A DNA stretch of 64,000 bases from Alteriqipengyuania bathyomarina_B. Lineage in GTDB: Bacteria; Pseudomonadota; Alphaproteobacteria; Sphingomonadales; Sphingomonadaceae. Location of the stretch: the NCBI RefSeq assembly GCF_038594605.1, contig NZ_JBCFZM010000004.1, positions 144,018 through 208,017 of the forward strand. The letters are read 5' to 3'. The notes beneath the pieces are model-generated. The model did no database searches. It was not told where the DNA came from and saw only the letters and a list, made by a program, of their open reading frames with translations. Shown here piece by piece: positions 17,336-24,828 of the stretch (positions are counted from its first letter, which is position 1; every line of letters begins with the position of its first letter). The position numbers were made by a program, and so were the translations under genes.

Positions 17336-18253
17336 TCAACCCGCGCCCTTCGTCTTCGTCGCCCCGATCTTGGCGCTCTTTTCGATAAATTCGATGATCT
17401 GGCCCGCGATGTCCTTGCCCGTCGCGGCCTCGATTCCTTCGAGGCCGGGAGAGGAGTTCACCTCCATGATGACCGGCCCGTGATTGGACCGCAGCATGTC
17501 GACCCCGCACACGTTCAGCCCCATGCGCTTGGCCGCGCGCACGGCAGTGCTGCGTTCCTCGGGGGTGATCTTGATCAGCTGGGCGCTGCCGCCGCGATGC
17601 AGGTTGGACCGGAAATCGTCCGGCGCGCCGGTGCGCTTCATCGCCGCGACCACCTTGCCGCCGACCACCAGCGCGCGGATATCGGTGCCGCCCGCTTCCT
17701 TGATGAACTCCTGCACCAGGATGTTCACGTTGGCGCCGCGAAACGCTTCGATCACCGACTTCGCGCTCGACATCGAGTCCGCCAGCACCACGCCGATGCC
17801 CTGCGTGCCTTCCAGCAGCTTGATGACCACCGGCGGGCCCTTGACCGCGCGGATGATTTCCTCCGCCTTCTTGGGGTCGTTGGCATAGGCGGTCAGCGGC
17901 AGGCCGAGGCCGTGCTTGGCAAAGATCTGCATCGAACGCAGCTTGTCCCGGCTGCGCCCGATGGCGACGCTTTCGTTCAGCGGCCAGCAGCCGCGCATTT
18001 CGAACTGGCGCAGGATGGCGAGGCCGTAATTGGTGACCGAAGCCCCGATGCGCGGGATGACCGCATCATAGCCGATGCACGGTTCTCCGTCATAATAGAC
18101 CTCGGGCCGGTGGCTCGCGATATGCACGGTACACCGGGTAGTGTTGAGAATATCGAGCGAGTGGCCGCGCGCCTCTGCCGCTTCCTTCAGACGCTTGTGC
18201 GAATAGAGGTTCGGATTACGCGCCAGCATGGCGATCTTCATGGGGGTACTCAT
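17336..18253 (-). CDS. rimK: RimK-type ATP-grasp alpha-L-glutamate ligase
   Basis: This 305-residue enzyme has the RimK N-terminal domain (KIAMLARNPNLYSHKRL) and an ATP-grasp domain (GPPVVIKLLEGTQGIGV, NILVQEFIKEAGGTDIRALVVG, CGVDMLRSNHGPVIMEVNSSPGLEGIE). RimK adds glutamates to the C-terminus of ribosomal protein S6 in E. coli. It overlaps the upstream retropepsin-like gene by four bases (ATGA), so the two are translationally coupled; the pair is known in pseudomonads as rimB-rimK. The EAL-type rimA of that operon is not adjacent here. Confidence 0.94.
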   Translation of the reverse strand: MSTPMKIAMLARNPNLYSHKRLKEAAEARGHSLDILNTTRCTVHIASHRPEVYYDGEPCIGYDAVIPRIGASVTNYGLAILRQFEMRGCWPLNESVAIGRSRDKLRSMQIFAKHGLGLPLTAYANDPKKAEEIIRAVKGPPVVIKLLEGTQGIGVVLADSMSSAKSVIEAFRGANVNILVQEFIKEAGGTDIRALVVGGKVVAAMKRTGAPDDFRSNLHRGGSAQLIKITPEERSTAVRAAKRMGLNVCGVDMLRSNHGPVIMEVNSSPGLEGIEAATGKDIAGQIIEFIEKSAKIGATKTKGAG

Positions 18254-18693
18254 GGTTTATGGCCTTTCACCGGTTCTCGACCGGAGGACTGGAGCCAGGA
18301 ATTGCCCGAGTCGACGAGGAAGCGTCGCCTGAGCGCGCTCCTTCCTATCAGCATCGGGAACTTCATGTCGCTACGATCGGCAAGGCTGATCTCTGCCCGG
18401 AAGCTCAACTCGCCGATCTGCAGCGGGGTCTTGATGACATAGCGCAGCTGCGTCTCCCCATTCGAGCTGGTGATCCCGCGCACATCGACATGCACCGCCT
18501 CGCACACCTGCATCACCTTGGTGCCGGGAAAGAACACCTCGAAACGGACGAACTTTTCGCCGTCGCGCTTGAACTCGTCGAGCACGATGCCGTGCAGCGA
18601 AGAGGTACGCGCGCCGCTGTCGATCTTCGCGGGCACGCCTTTCAGGCCCAGATCAGGCAAATTGACCAGTTCACGCCATCCGACGGTGATCAC
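18250..18693 (-). CDS. RimB-like retropepsin-type protease (PF05618)
   Basis: The protein has 147 residues with the aspartic-protease-like signature AKIDSGARTSSLHG (residues about 22-35) and ISLADRSDMKFPMLIGRSAL, as in the family called ATP-dependent zinc protease or RimB. In Pseudomonas the RimB product works with RimK on S6 glutamylation; the same partnership is inferred here from the four-base overlap with rimK. No signal peptide is seen. It follows the M2 peptidase by 37 bases on the same strand. Confidence 0.85.
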   Translation of the reverse strand: MITVGWRELVNLPDLGLKGVPAKIDSGARTSSLHGIVLDEFKRDGEKFVRFEVFFPGTKVMQVCEAVHVDVRGITSSNGETQLRYVIKTPLQIGELSFRAEISLADRSDMKFPMLIGRSALRRRFLVDSGNSWLQSSGREPVKGHKP

Positions 18694-18730
18694 AGGCTGG
18701 AAACCGCTCGATGCCAGGCAGAATTTCCGA

Positions 18731-20584
18731 TCACCATCCGCTCGGCTTGCCCTCGTTCTGCTCGTCGAGCCATGCCTTGAGCGGTGCGAAATACTCGACC
18801 AGCGCCTCGCCGCTCATCTCGCGGCTGCCGGTGAAGGCTTCCAGCGCGTCGGGCCACGGCTTGCTGGCACCCATTTCGAGCATCGCGTCGAGGTTCTTGC
18901 CGACTTCTTCGTTACCGTAGAACGAGCAGCGATGCAGCGGGCCTTCCCAGCCCGCCTGATCGCACGCCGCCTTGTAGAACTGGAACTGGAGGATCCGCGC
19001 GAGGAAATAGCGCGTGTAGGGCGTGTTGCCCGGAATGTGATATTTTGCGCCCGGATCGAAGGCGTCATCGGGGCGATCCACCGGCGGGGTGATACCCTGA
19101 TATTCGCGCTTCAGATCATGCCATGCGGTGTTGTAATCCGCCGGAGTGATCGAGCCATCGAAGACCCCCCAGCGCCATTTGTCGACCAGCAGGCCGAACG
19201 GCAGGAACGCGACCTTGTCCATCGCCTGACGCAGCAGCAAACCGATGTCCTTGTCCGCGCTCGGCACGTCCGCGCGATCGAGCAAGCCGATCTGGACGAG
19301 ATACTCGGGGGTGATCGACAGTGCGATGAAATCGCCGATCGCTTCGTGGAAGCCATCATTCGCGCCGTTGAGGTAGAGATAGGGTTGTTCGTTATAGGCG
19401 CGCTGGTAATAGTTGTGGCCAAGCTCGTGATGGATGGTGACGAAGTCGTCCGCATTCACCTTGATGCACATCTTGATGCGGATATCGTCCTTGTTGTCGA
19501 CGTCCCAGGCCGACGCGTGGCAGACGACTTCGCGGTCGGCGGGCTTGGTGAACTGGCTACGCTCCCAGAAGGTTTCGGGCAGCGGCTCGAAGCCGAGCGA
19601 GGAATAGAAGCCCTCGCCGATTTTCACCATGTCCATCGGGTCCTTGCCCTGCGCTGTCAGCAGGTCGCCGATGTCGTAGCCGAGATCGCCGGAACCCTCG
19701 GGCGCGACCAGCGGGTAGATATTGCCCCATTCCTGCGCCCACATATTGCCCAGCAGGTCCGCGCGGATCGGCCCGGTCGGGGGCTGGATGGCATCGCCGT
19801 ACTTCTCGTTCAGCTTGGCGCGGACATAGGTGTGAAGCGACTGGTAGAGCGGCGCGACTTCTTGCCACATCCGCTCCAGCTCGTCCGAAAATTCCTCCGG
19901 CGGCATGTCGTATCCCGAGCGCCACATGGTGCCGACATTGTCGAAGCCCAGCTCTTTGGCGCCGGCATTGGCGATCTCGACCATGCGGGCATAATCGTCC
20001 TTCATCGGCGCGCCGACATTGGTGTGCCAGCTTGCCCACATCTCTGCGAGCTCGGCGGGGGTGCGTTCGAGGTTGCCCATCTCCGCCTCGATATCCGAGC
20101 CGTTGATTTCCTCTCCGTTGAGCATGCCCTTGCCCTTGCCGTACTGGCTGTTGAGGCTGGTCGCGATCTCGTTCAGTTCGGTCGCCGCACCATCGGCGGT
20201 CGGCGCGGGCAACACGATTCCGTTGCGCAGGATATCGAGCTTGCGGGCGACTTCCGGGTCGAGCCCGTCGACCTGCGCGTACTTCGCCGCGTCGAGCGCA
20301 TAATTCACGCTCATCTCGGTGCCTTGCGCGCCGACCTTGGCTGCCAGCGCATCGGTATCGGGCGTGATATAGGTCGCGTTGACCCAGTAGACGCGCGATG
20401 CCTCGACCGAATAATCGAACAGCGTCTGCTCGACCATCGCGACCCAGTCCGCCGCGCCCTGCGGCGTCATCGGGTATTCGGCCATCGCCGCTTCGGTTTC
20501 ACTGCCGCCGTGATGATCGGCCAGCGCCGGAGTGGCGAGCGTCGCCGCAGCGATCGCGGCGAGCGAGACGGAGAAAAGCTTCAT
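18731..20584 (-). CDS. Periplasmic M2 family metallopeptidase (ACE-like dipeptidyl carboxypeptidase)
   Basis: The precursor has 617 residues, with a signal peptide (MKLFSVSLAAIAAATLATPALA). The zinc site is complete: HHELGH in VTIHHELGHNYYQ, and the third ligand Glu in GFHEAIGD about 20 residues on, the angiotensin-converting-enzyme pattern. It should release C-terminal dipeptides from peptides in the periplasm. The length matches bacterial M2 enzymes. The ATG at 20584 is chosen from AGGA eight bases upstream; an ATG at 20593 and a longer frame also exist. It heads a run of minus-strand genes ending in rimB-rimK. Confidence 0.92.
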   Translation of the reverse strand: MKLFSVSLAAIAAATLATPALADHHGGSETEAAMAEYPMTPQGAADWVAMVEQTLFDYSVEASRVYWVNATYITPDTDALAAKVGAQGTEMSVNYALDAAKYAQVDGLDPEVARKLDILRNGIVLPAPTADGAATELNEIATSLNSQYGKGKGMLNGEEINGSDIEAEMGNLERTPAELAEMWASWHTNVGAPMKDDYARMVEIANAGAKELGFDNVGTMWRSGYDMPPEEFSDELERMWQEVAPLYQSLHTYVRAKLNEKYGDAIQPPTGPIRADLLGNMWAQEWGNIYPLVAPEGSGDLGYDIGDLLTAQGKDPMDMVKIGEGFYSSLGFEPLPETFWERSQFTKPADREVVCHASAWDVDNKDDIRIKMCIKVNADDFVTIHHELGHNYYQRAYNEQPYLYLNGANDGFHEAIGDFIALSITPEYLVQIGLLDRADVPSADKDIGLLLRQAMDKVAFLPFGLLVDKWRWGVFDGSITPADYNTAWHDLKREYQGITPPVDRPDDAFDPGAKYHIPGNTPYTRYFLARILQFQFYKAACDQAGWEGPLHRCSFYGNEEVGKNLDAMLEMGASKPWPDALEAFTGSREMSGEALVEYFAPLKAWLDEQNEGKPSGW

Positions 20585-20658
20585 GAGCGGCATCCTGTCG
20601 TAGGGTTTGCGATTGGCCGCGAAACTAACTCCACGCGGGGTAATAGCAAGCGCGCGAG

Positions 20659-21417
20659 TCAGGCGACGGTACGGCCCAGCCAATCGGCCATCGCCTCGCT
20701 CAGAGCGGGCTTCGTCACGCTGCTCATGTGCGTGCCGGGGACCTCGACATAGGTCGCGTCGGGCAGGCCTTCGGCCAGCTCCTGCGCGGAGCCGTTGTCG
20801 CGGTCCTCATCGCCGCACACCACCAGCGTGGGGCAGGTAATACTGGCGAGCTGGGCCGGGTCGAGATCTTCCATGCTGCCCAACAACAGCCGTGCAGCAA
20901 TGCGATCGACCTTCTGCGACTTGAGAAACTGCATCGAGAAATAGGCCGGATCGCCTTTCGGGATGGCGTCGAATTCGTCGATCACGCGGGTGAAGAACGC
21001 TGCGCGCTTCTCCCATTGCGAAAGCCCGTCGATCCCCATTCCGCCAAGGATCAGTCGCTGCGGTTTCAGCGTGCCCGAGGCGACGCCATGGATCGCGGTG
21101 CGCGCGCCAAGCGAAAACCCACCCAGATCGTAGTCGGTCAGGCCGAGATGCTCGATCAGTGCGGCGACGTCCTTGACCAGCACGCCGGACGGGTAGGCAT
21201 CGGGAGCGCGCGGCGCCTCGCTCTGCCCGTGGACACGGAAATCGAGCATGCACACTTCAAAGCCCTGCTCGGCAATCCGCGCGGCATGACCGAACCTGAT
21301 CCAGTTCATGTCCGCGCTCGAAAACAGGCCGTGCAGCAGGACGAACGGCCGCCCTTCCCCCATGCGATGGATGGCCAGTTTCGTGCCGTCGAAGGAACGG
21401 AAATGTTCGGTCGTCAT
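20659..21417 (-). CDS. Alpha/beta hydrolase
   Basis: This 252-residue protein shows the family landmarks: FVLLHGLFSSADMNW (oxyanion region), the nucleophile elbow GGFSLGARTA (Ser about 98), CGDEDRDNG (acid) and VPGTHMSSV (His). It has no signal peptide, so it is probably cytoplasmic. The substrate is unknown. The ATG at 21417 is used; the frame is open upstream only across the neighbouring lipoprotein gene in another frame. That lipoprotein ends seven bases upstream, so the two are likely co-transcribed. Confidence 0.82.
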   Translation of the reverse strand: MTTEHFRSFDGTKLAIHRMGEGRPFVLLHGLFSSADMNWIRFGHAARIAEQGFEVCMLDFRVHGQSEAPRAPDAYPSGVLVKDVAALIEHLGLTDYDLGGFSLGARTAIHGVASGTLKPQRLILGGMGIDGLSQWEKRAAFFTRVIDEFDAIPKGDPAYFSMQFLKSQKVDRIAARLLLGSMEDLDPAQLASITCPTLVVCGDEDRDNGSAQELAEGLPDATYVEVPGTHMSSVTKPALSEAMADWLGRTVA

Positions 21418-21424
21418 GAAACTA

Positions 21425-22024
21425 TCAACGGAAATTGCAGGAGACGCCGCCCCACAGGGTGGCGACCTGGTTGTCCTCGACCAATCCGGACACAGCCATT
21501 TCGCCATCGCCGAGCATGAATTCCTCGCCCAGCGTGCTGTCTTCGAAGGCATCGTAAGTTGCCAGCTTGCGCAGGTCGGTGCCCGCCATGCCGATGGTGA
21601 CGCCGTCGGGACCGGTGAAATCGGCCCGCTCGCTCGGCCCGGTGACCGACCAGCCGGCGAAGCTCTCATCCTGAAACAGCGCGGCGAAATCGCCGAAGGT
21701 GGCAAAGGTGATGGGGCCGGCACCGCATTCCTCGTTGGTCGCGAATTGCGGCCCGCCGAAGACCATCGTCAGCTGCTCGACCACCGCATCCTGGGGTGCG
21801 CCGAAACTCAGCTCGACGGCCGATCCGCCCGCTTCGGGTGCGGCGATCAGCAGGCCGTCCGCGCGCAGTGTGACAGGGCGGTTTTCGGGTGCGTTGGGAG
21901 TTTGCGCCGCGATCTCCTCGGCGGTCGGCGGCTCGCTCGGCTGCGGTTCTTCCACGCCGTCGCCACAAGCCGCAAGGGCGAAGGCCGCCAGACCAACCAA
22001 TGCGAAACCGAACCGAGCCTTCAT
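21425..22024 (-). CDS. Hypothetical lipoprotein
   Basis: The precursor has 199 residues and a clear lipobox (MKARFGFALVGLAAFALAAC). After a Pro/Glu-rich linker the mature domain is beta-rich, with GISFGAP-like strands (VELSFGAPQDAVVEQL), and two Cys (EECGAG and VSCNF) that could pair. I recognise no family. The ATG at 22024 is preferred over one 11 codons upstream because the signal peptide begins there. It lies directly before the alpha/beta hydrolase gene. Confidence 0.7.
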   Translation of the reverse strand: MKARFGFALVGLAAFALAACGDGVEEPQPSEPPTAEEIAAQTPNAPENRPVTLRADGLLIAAPEAGGSAVELSFGAPQDAVVEQLTMVFGGPQFATNEECGAGPITFATFGDFAALFQDESFAGWSVTGPSERADFTGPDGVTIGMAGTDLRKLATYDAFEDSTLGEEFMLGDGEMAVSGLVEDNQVATLWGGVSCNFR

Positions 22025-22095
22025 CTCACTCTCCCAAACCGAAGCCCAAGCCGACACATTGCTTGGGGACGAACAGTGTCAGAGGCTCGCGCGCT

Positions 22096-22536
22096 TCACA
22101 AGCGCCCACCGCCGCTTCCATCCTCCTCCGGATCACGCTGGTCGATGATGACCACGTCGGCGGTGGATGGCGAACGATCCTGCCCCGGACGTTCGGCATC
22201 GCGCCACGATCCATCGATGGTCTCGCCGCCGCCCATACCGCTCATGCCGCCCATCTGCCCGCGCATCCCCGCCAGTCGCTTCATCAGGAAGCGGCGGAAC
22301 AGCAACGGCACCCCCAGCGTGAGCACCGCGATCGGCACCGCGATCCACCACAGCCAGTCGAGCCAGTCGACCATGCGGGTCAGCGCAAAGATGATCGCGA
22401 ATGCGACTGCCCAGCGGATCGCCCAGCGCACAACCAACCGCTTCATGAAGGCGGACGTTTCACGCTCGATCTGTTCGAGCGAGGCGTCCATCTCGCTGGC
22501 CATGCGGCGCTGCTGCTCGGGATCCGGGCCGAGCAT
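22096..22536 (-). CDS. Hypothetical membrane protein
   Basis: The protein has 146 residues: a charged N-terminal helix (SLEQIERETSAFMKR), two hydrophobic segments (WAVAFAIIFALTRMV, LWWIAVPIAVLTLGVPLLF), a Met/Gly-rich stretch (GMRGQMGGMSGMGGG) and an acidic C-terminus. I recognise no family. It starts three bases after the asd stop on the same strand, which suggests co-expression with asd. Confidence 0.6.
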   Translation of the reverse strand: MLGPDPEQQRRMASEMDASLEQIERETSAFMKRLVVRWAIRWAVAFAIIFALTRMVDWLDWLWWIAVPIAVLTLGVPLLFRRFLMKRLAGMRGQMGGMSGMGGGETIDGSWRDAERPGQDRSPSTADVVIIDQRDPEEDGSGGGRL

Positions 22537-22539
22537 TGC

Positions 22540-23565
22540 CTAGCCCTTCTTGAGGTGGCGGCGGCCCAGCAGTTCGGCGATCTGCACCGCGTTGAGCGCG
22601 GCACCCTTGCGCAGGTTGTCGGAGACGCACCACAGATTGAGGCCGTTCTCGACCGTCGCATCTTCGCGCACGCGGCTGATATAGGTCGCGCCGTCGCCCA
22701 CGCATTCCACCGGGGTGATGTAACCTTCGTCCTCGCGCTTATCGACCAGCATCAGGCCCGGCGCCTCGCGCAGGATGTCCTGGGCTGCTTGCGCACTTAG
22801 CTCGCGCTCGAATTCGATGGTGACGGCCTCGGCATGGCCGACGAACACCGGCACCCGCACGCAGGTGGCGGTCAGCTTTACCTTGGGGTCGAGAATCTTC
22901 TTGGTCTCGACCACCATCTTCCATTCTTCCTTGGTCGATCCATCGTCGAGGAAGACATCGATATGCGGGATCACGTTGAAGGCGATCTGCTTGGTGAACT
23001 TGGCTGGCTCGACAGGATCGCCGACGAAGATCGCGCGGCTCTGCTGGAACAGCTCGTCCATGCCTTCCTTGCCCGCGCCGGAAACCGACTGATAGGTCGA
23101 GACGACCACCCGCTTGATCCCCGCGGCATCGTGCAAGGGCTTGAGTGCAACGACCAGCTGCGCGGTCGAACAATTGGGGTTCGCGATGATGTTCTTCGCA
23201 GTATAGCCGTCGATCGCGTCGGGGTTCACCTCGGGCACGATCAGCGGCACGTCGGGGTCCATCCGGAAGTGCGAGGAATTGTCGATCACCACGCAGCCCG
23301 CCGCCGCCGCCTTGGGCGCATATTCCTTGGCGATGGAGCCGCCTGCGGAAAATAGCGCGATGTCCCACCCGGTGAAGTCGAAATGCTCGAGGTTCTTGCA
23401 CTTGAGCATCTTGCCGGTGTCGCCGAACTCGATCTCTGTGCCATGGCTGCGCGAGCTGGCCAGCGCCACGATCTCGTCGATCGGAAACTCGCGCTCCGCC
23501 AGCACCTGCATCATCTCGCGTCCGACATTGCCTGTCGCGCCGACTACGGCGACCTTGTAACCCAT
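22540..23565 (-). CDS. asd: Aspartate-semialdehyde dehydrogenase
   Basis: This 341-residue enzyme makes aspartate semialdehyde from aspartyl phosphate with NADPH, feeding lysine, diaminopimelate, threonine and methionine synthesis. It has the cofactor loop VGATGNVGREM, the active-site Cys in NPNCSTAQL, and VSTYQSVSGAGKEGM. The length is normal. The ATG at 23565 with AGGAG seven bases upstream is chosen over the TTG immediately before it. A small membrane-protein gene follows closely. Confidence 0.96.
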   Translation of the reverse strand: MGYKVAVVGATGNVGREMMQVLAEREFPIDEIVALASSRSHGTEIEFGDTGKMLKCKNLEHFDFTGWDIALFSAGGSIAKEYAPKAAAAGCVVIDNSSHFRMDPDVPLIVPEVNPDAIDGYTAKNIIANPNCSTAQLVVALKPLHDAAGIKRVVVSTYQSVSGAGKEGMDELFQQSRAIFVGDPVEPAKFTKQIAFNVIPHIDVFLDDGSTKEEWKMVVETKKILDPKVKLTATCVRVPVFVGHAEAVTIEFERELSAQAAQDILREAPGLMLVDKREDEGYITPVECVGDGATYISRVREDATVENGLNLWCVSDNLRKGAALNAVQIAELLGRRHLKKG

Positions 23566-23633
23566 CAATCACTCCTGTGCGTGCTGCACTGCCACATGGG
23601 GCCGAGCGGCGCACGTCGCAAGCGATTGTGGGC

Positions 23634-24821
23634 TCAAATCACCTCGAGCATGTGCAGCACCAGCACCGCCAACGCCCCGAGGGCGAGCACCGCGCCCGGC
23701 AGCGTGATCCACCGCTTGCCGACATTCTCCTTCACCGCGAGCGCGTTGAGCGTACCGAAGACGAGCAGAAAGACGACGCTGGCCCCGCTCACCAGCCCGT
23801 CCAGCCCGCCCATCACCGCCAGCGCCAGCGCGCCTGCCGCCAGTAGCAGCACCGCCCAGGACGGCGACCCTTCCGAGTTCTCGCGCCCCAGCGCGCCGGG
23901 CAAGCCACCATCCTGTGCCACCTCGCGCGCCAGCCGCGCCGAACTGAATAGCGTTGCGTTGATCGCGCTGGCGGTGGAAAGCGCCGCCGCTATGGTCACC
24001 GCGATCAGACCGGGCGTGCCGAGCGCCGCCTGCCCGGCCCGCGACAGCGCGACCTCGCCATCCTCGATCACCGCCTGCGTGCCCGTCAGCATCGGCACCG
24101 CCAACGCAACGAGGACATAGATTAGCGCCGCGCTGCCGATGGCGAGCGGCATGATCCGCCGCATCACCCGCTTGCGGTCCTTCATCTCGTCGTAGTCGTA
24201 GGCGAGCAGTTCGAACCCCTCGTAAGCCATAAACACCGACGCCGCGCCGATCACAATACCGATCAGGCCGGGTTGCTGGGCGATGGAGAGCTTCTCCGCC
24301 TCGAACTGCGCAAGACCGAATGCGGCAAGCGCGGCGAGGATGGCGAGCTTCACCACCACGATGGCGATTTCCACCCCCGCCGCCTGCCCTGCACCGCGCA
24401 GGTTGATGCCGGTCATCGCCAGGATCACCGCAGATGCCATCGCCGGCGGAAGCCACGATGGCCCGCCAATCGCCTGCCCCAGATATGCGCCGAAGGTATA
24501 GGCATAGACCGCGCAGGTCAGCACATAACCAGCCAGCAAAACCCACGCCGACCCGCGGGCGAGGCCGGTGAACCCGAGATCGCGCAAGAAGGTGTAGATG
24601 CCGCCGGCCTCGTCCTTCTCCACCGTCAGCGCGGCAAGGCTGTGGCCGGTGGCATAGGCGACCAACCCGCCAAGCACGAAGCTGAGCGCGGCCCAGTGCC
24701 CGGCGCTAGAGATGACGACGCCAAGGGTAGAGAAAATCCCGCCGCCGACCATCCCACCGACCGCAATCGCCCATACGGCGGCTAGCCCGAGCTGCGCGTC
24801 GGCCGATGCCCTCCCGTTCAT
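23634..24821 (-). CDS. APC-family amino acid permease
   Basis: This 395-residue inner-membrane protein has about eleven to twelve hydrophobic segments. The first helix carries VGGMVGGGIFSTLG, the substrate-binding glycine motif of amino acid/polyamine/organocation transporters, and YEGFELLAYDYDEMKD is the conserved segment after helix 6. It should import an amino acid or amine by proton or sodium coupling; the substrate is not deducible. It starts seven bases after the DPP4-type peptidase stop, so the two form an operon in which peptide cleavage could feed uptake. Confidence 0.88.
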   Translation of the reverse strand: MNGRASADAQLGLAAVWAIAVGGMVGGGIFSTLGVVISSAGHWAALSFVLGGLVAYATGHSLAALTVEKDEAGGIYTFLRDLGFTGLARGSAWVLLAGYVLTCAVYAYTFGAYLGQAIGGPSWLPPAMASAVILAMTGINLRGAGQAAGVEIAIVVVKLAILAALAAFGLAQFEAEKLSIAQQPGLIGIVIGAASVFMAYEGFELLAYDYDEMKDRKRVMRRIMPLAIGSAALIYVLVALAVPMLTGTQAVIEDGEVALSRAGQAALGTPGLIAVTIAAALSTASAINATLFSSARLAREVAQDGGLPGALGRENSEGSPSWAVLLLAAGALALAVMGGLDGLVSGASVVFLLVFGTLNALAVKENVGKRWITLPGAVLALGALAVLVLHMLEVI

Positions 24822-24828
24822 GCGGGTC

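Noticed and set aside
18470..20752. A 760-codon open frame on the plus strand opposite the M2 peptidase
   Set aside because: It is the mirror of a real gene: GC-rich third positions keep the opposite strand open. It has no signal, no family motif and a composition heavy in Arg, Val and Asp.
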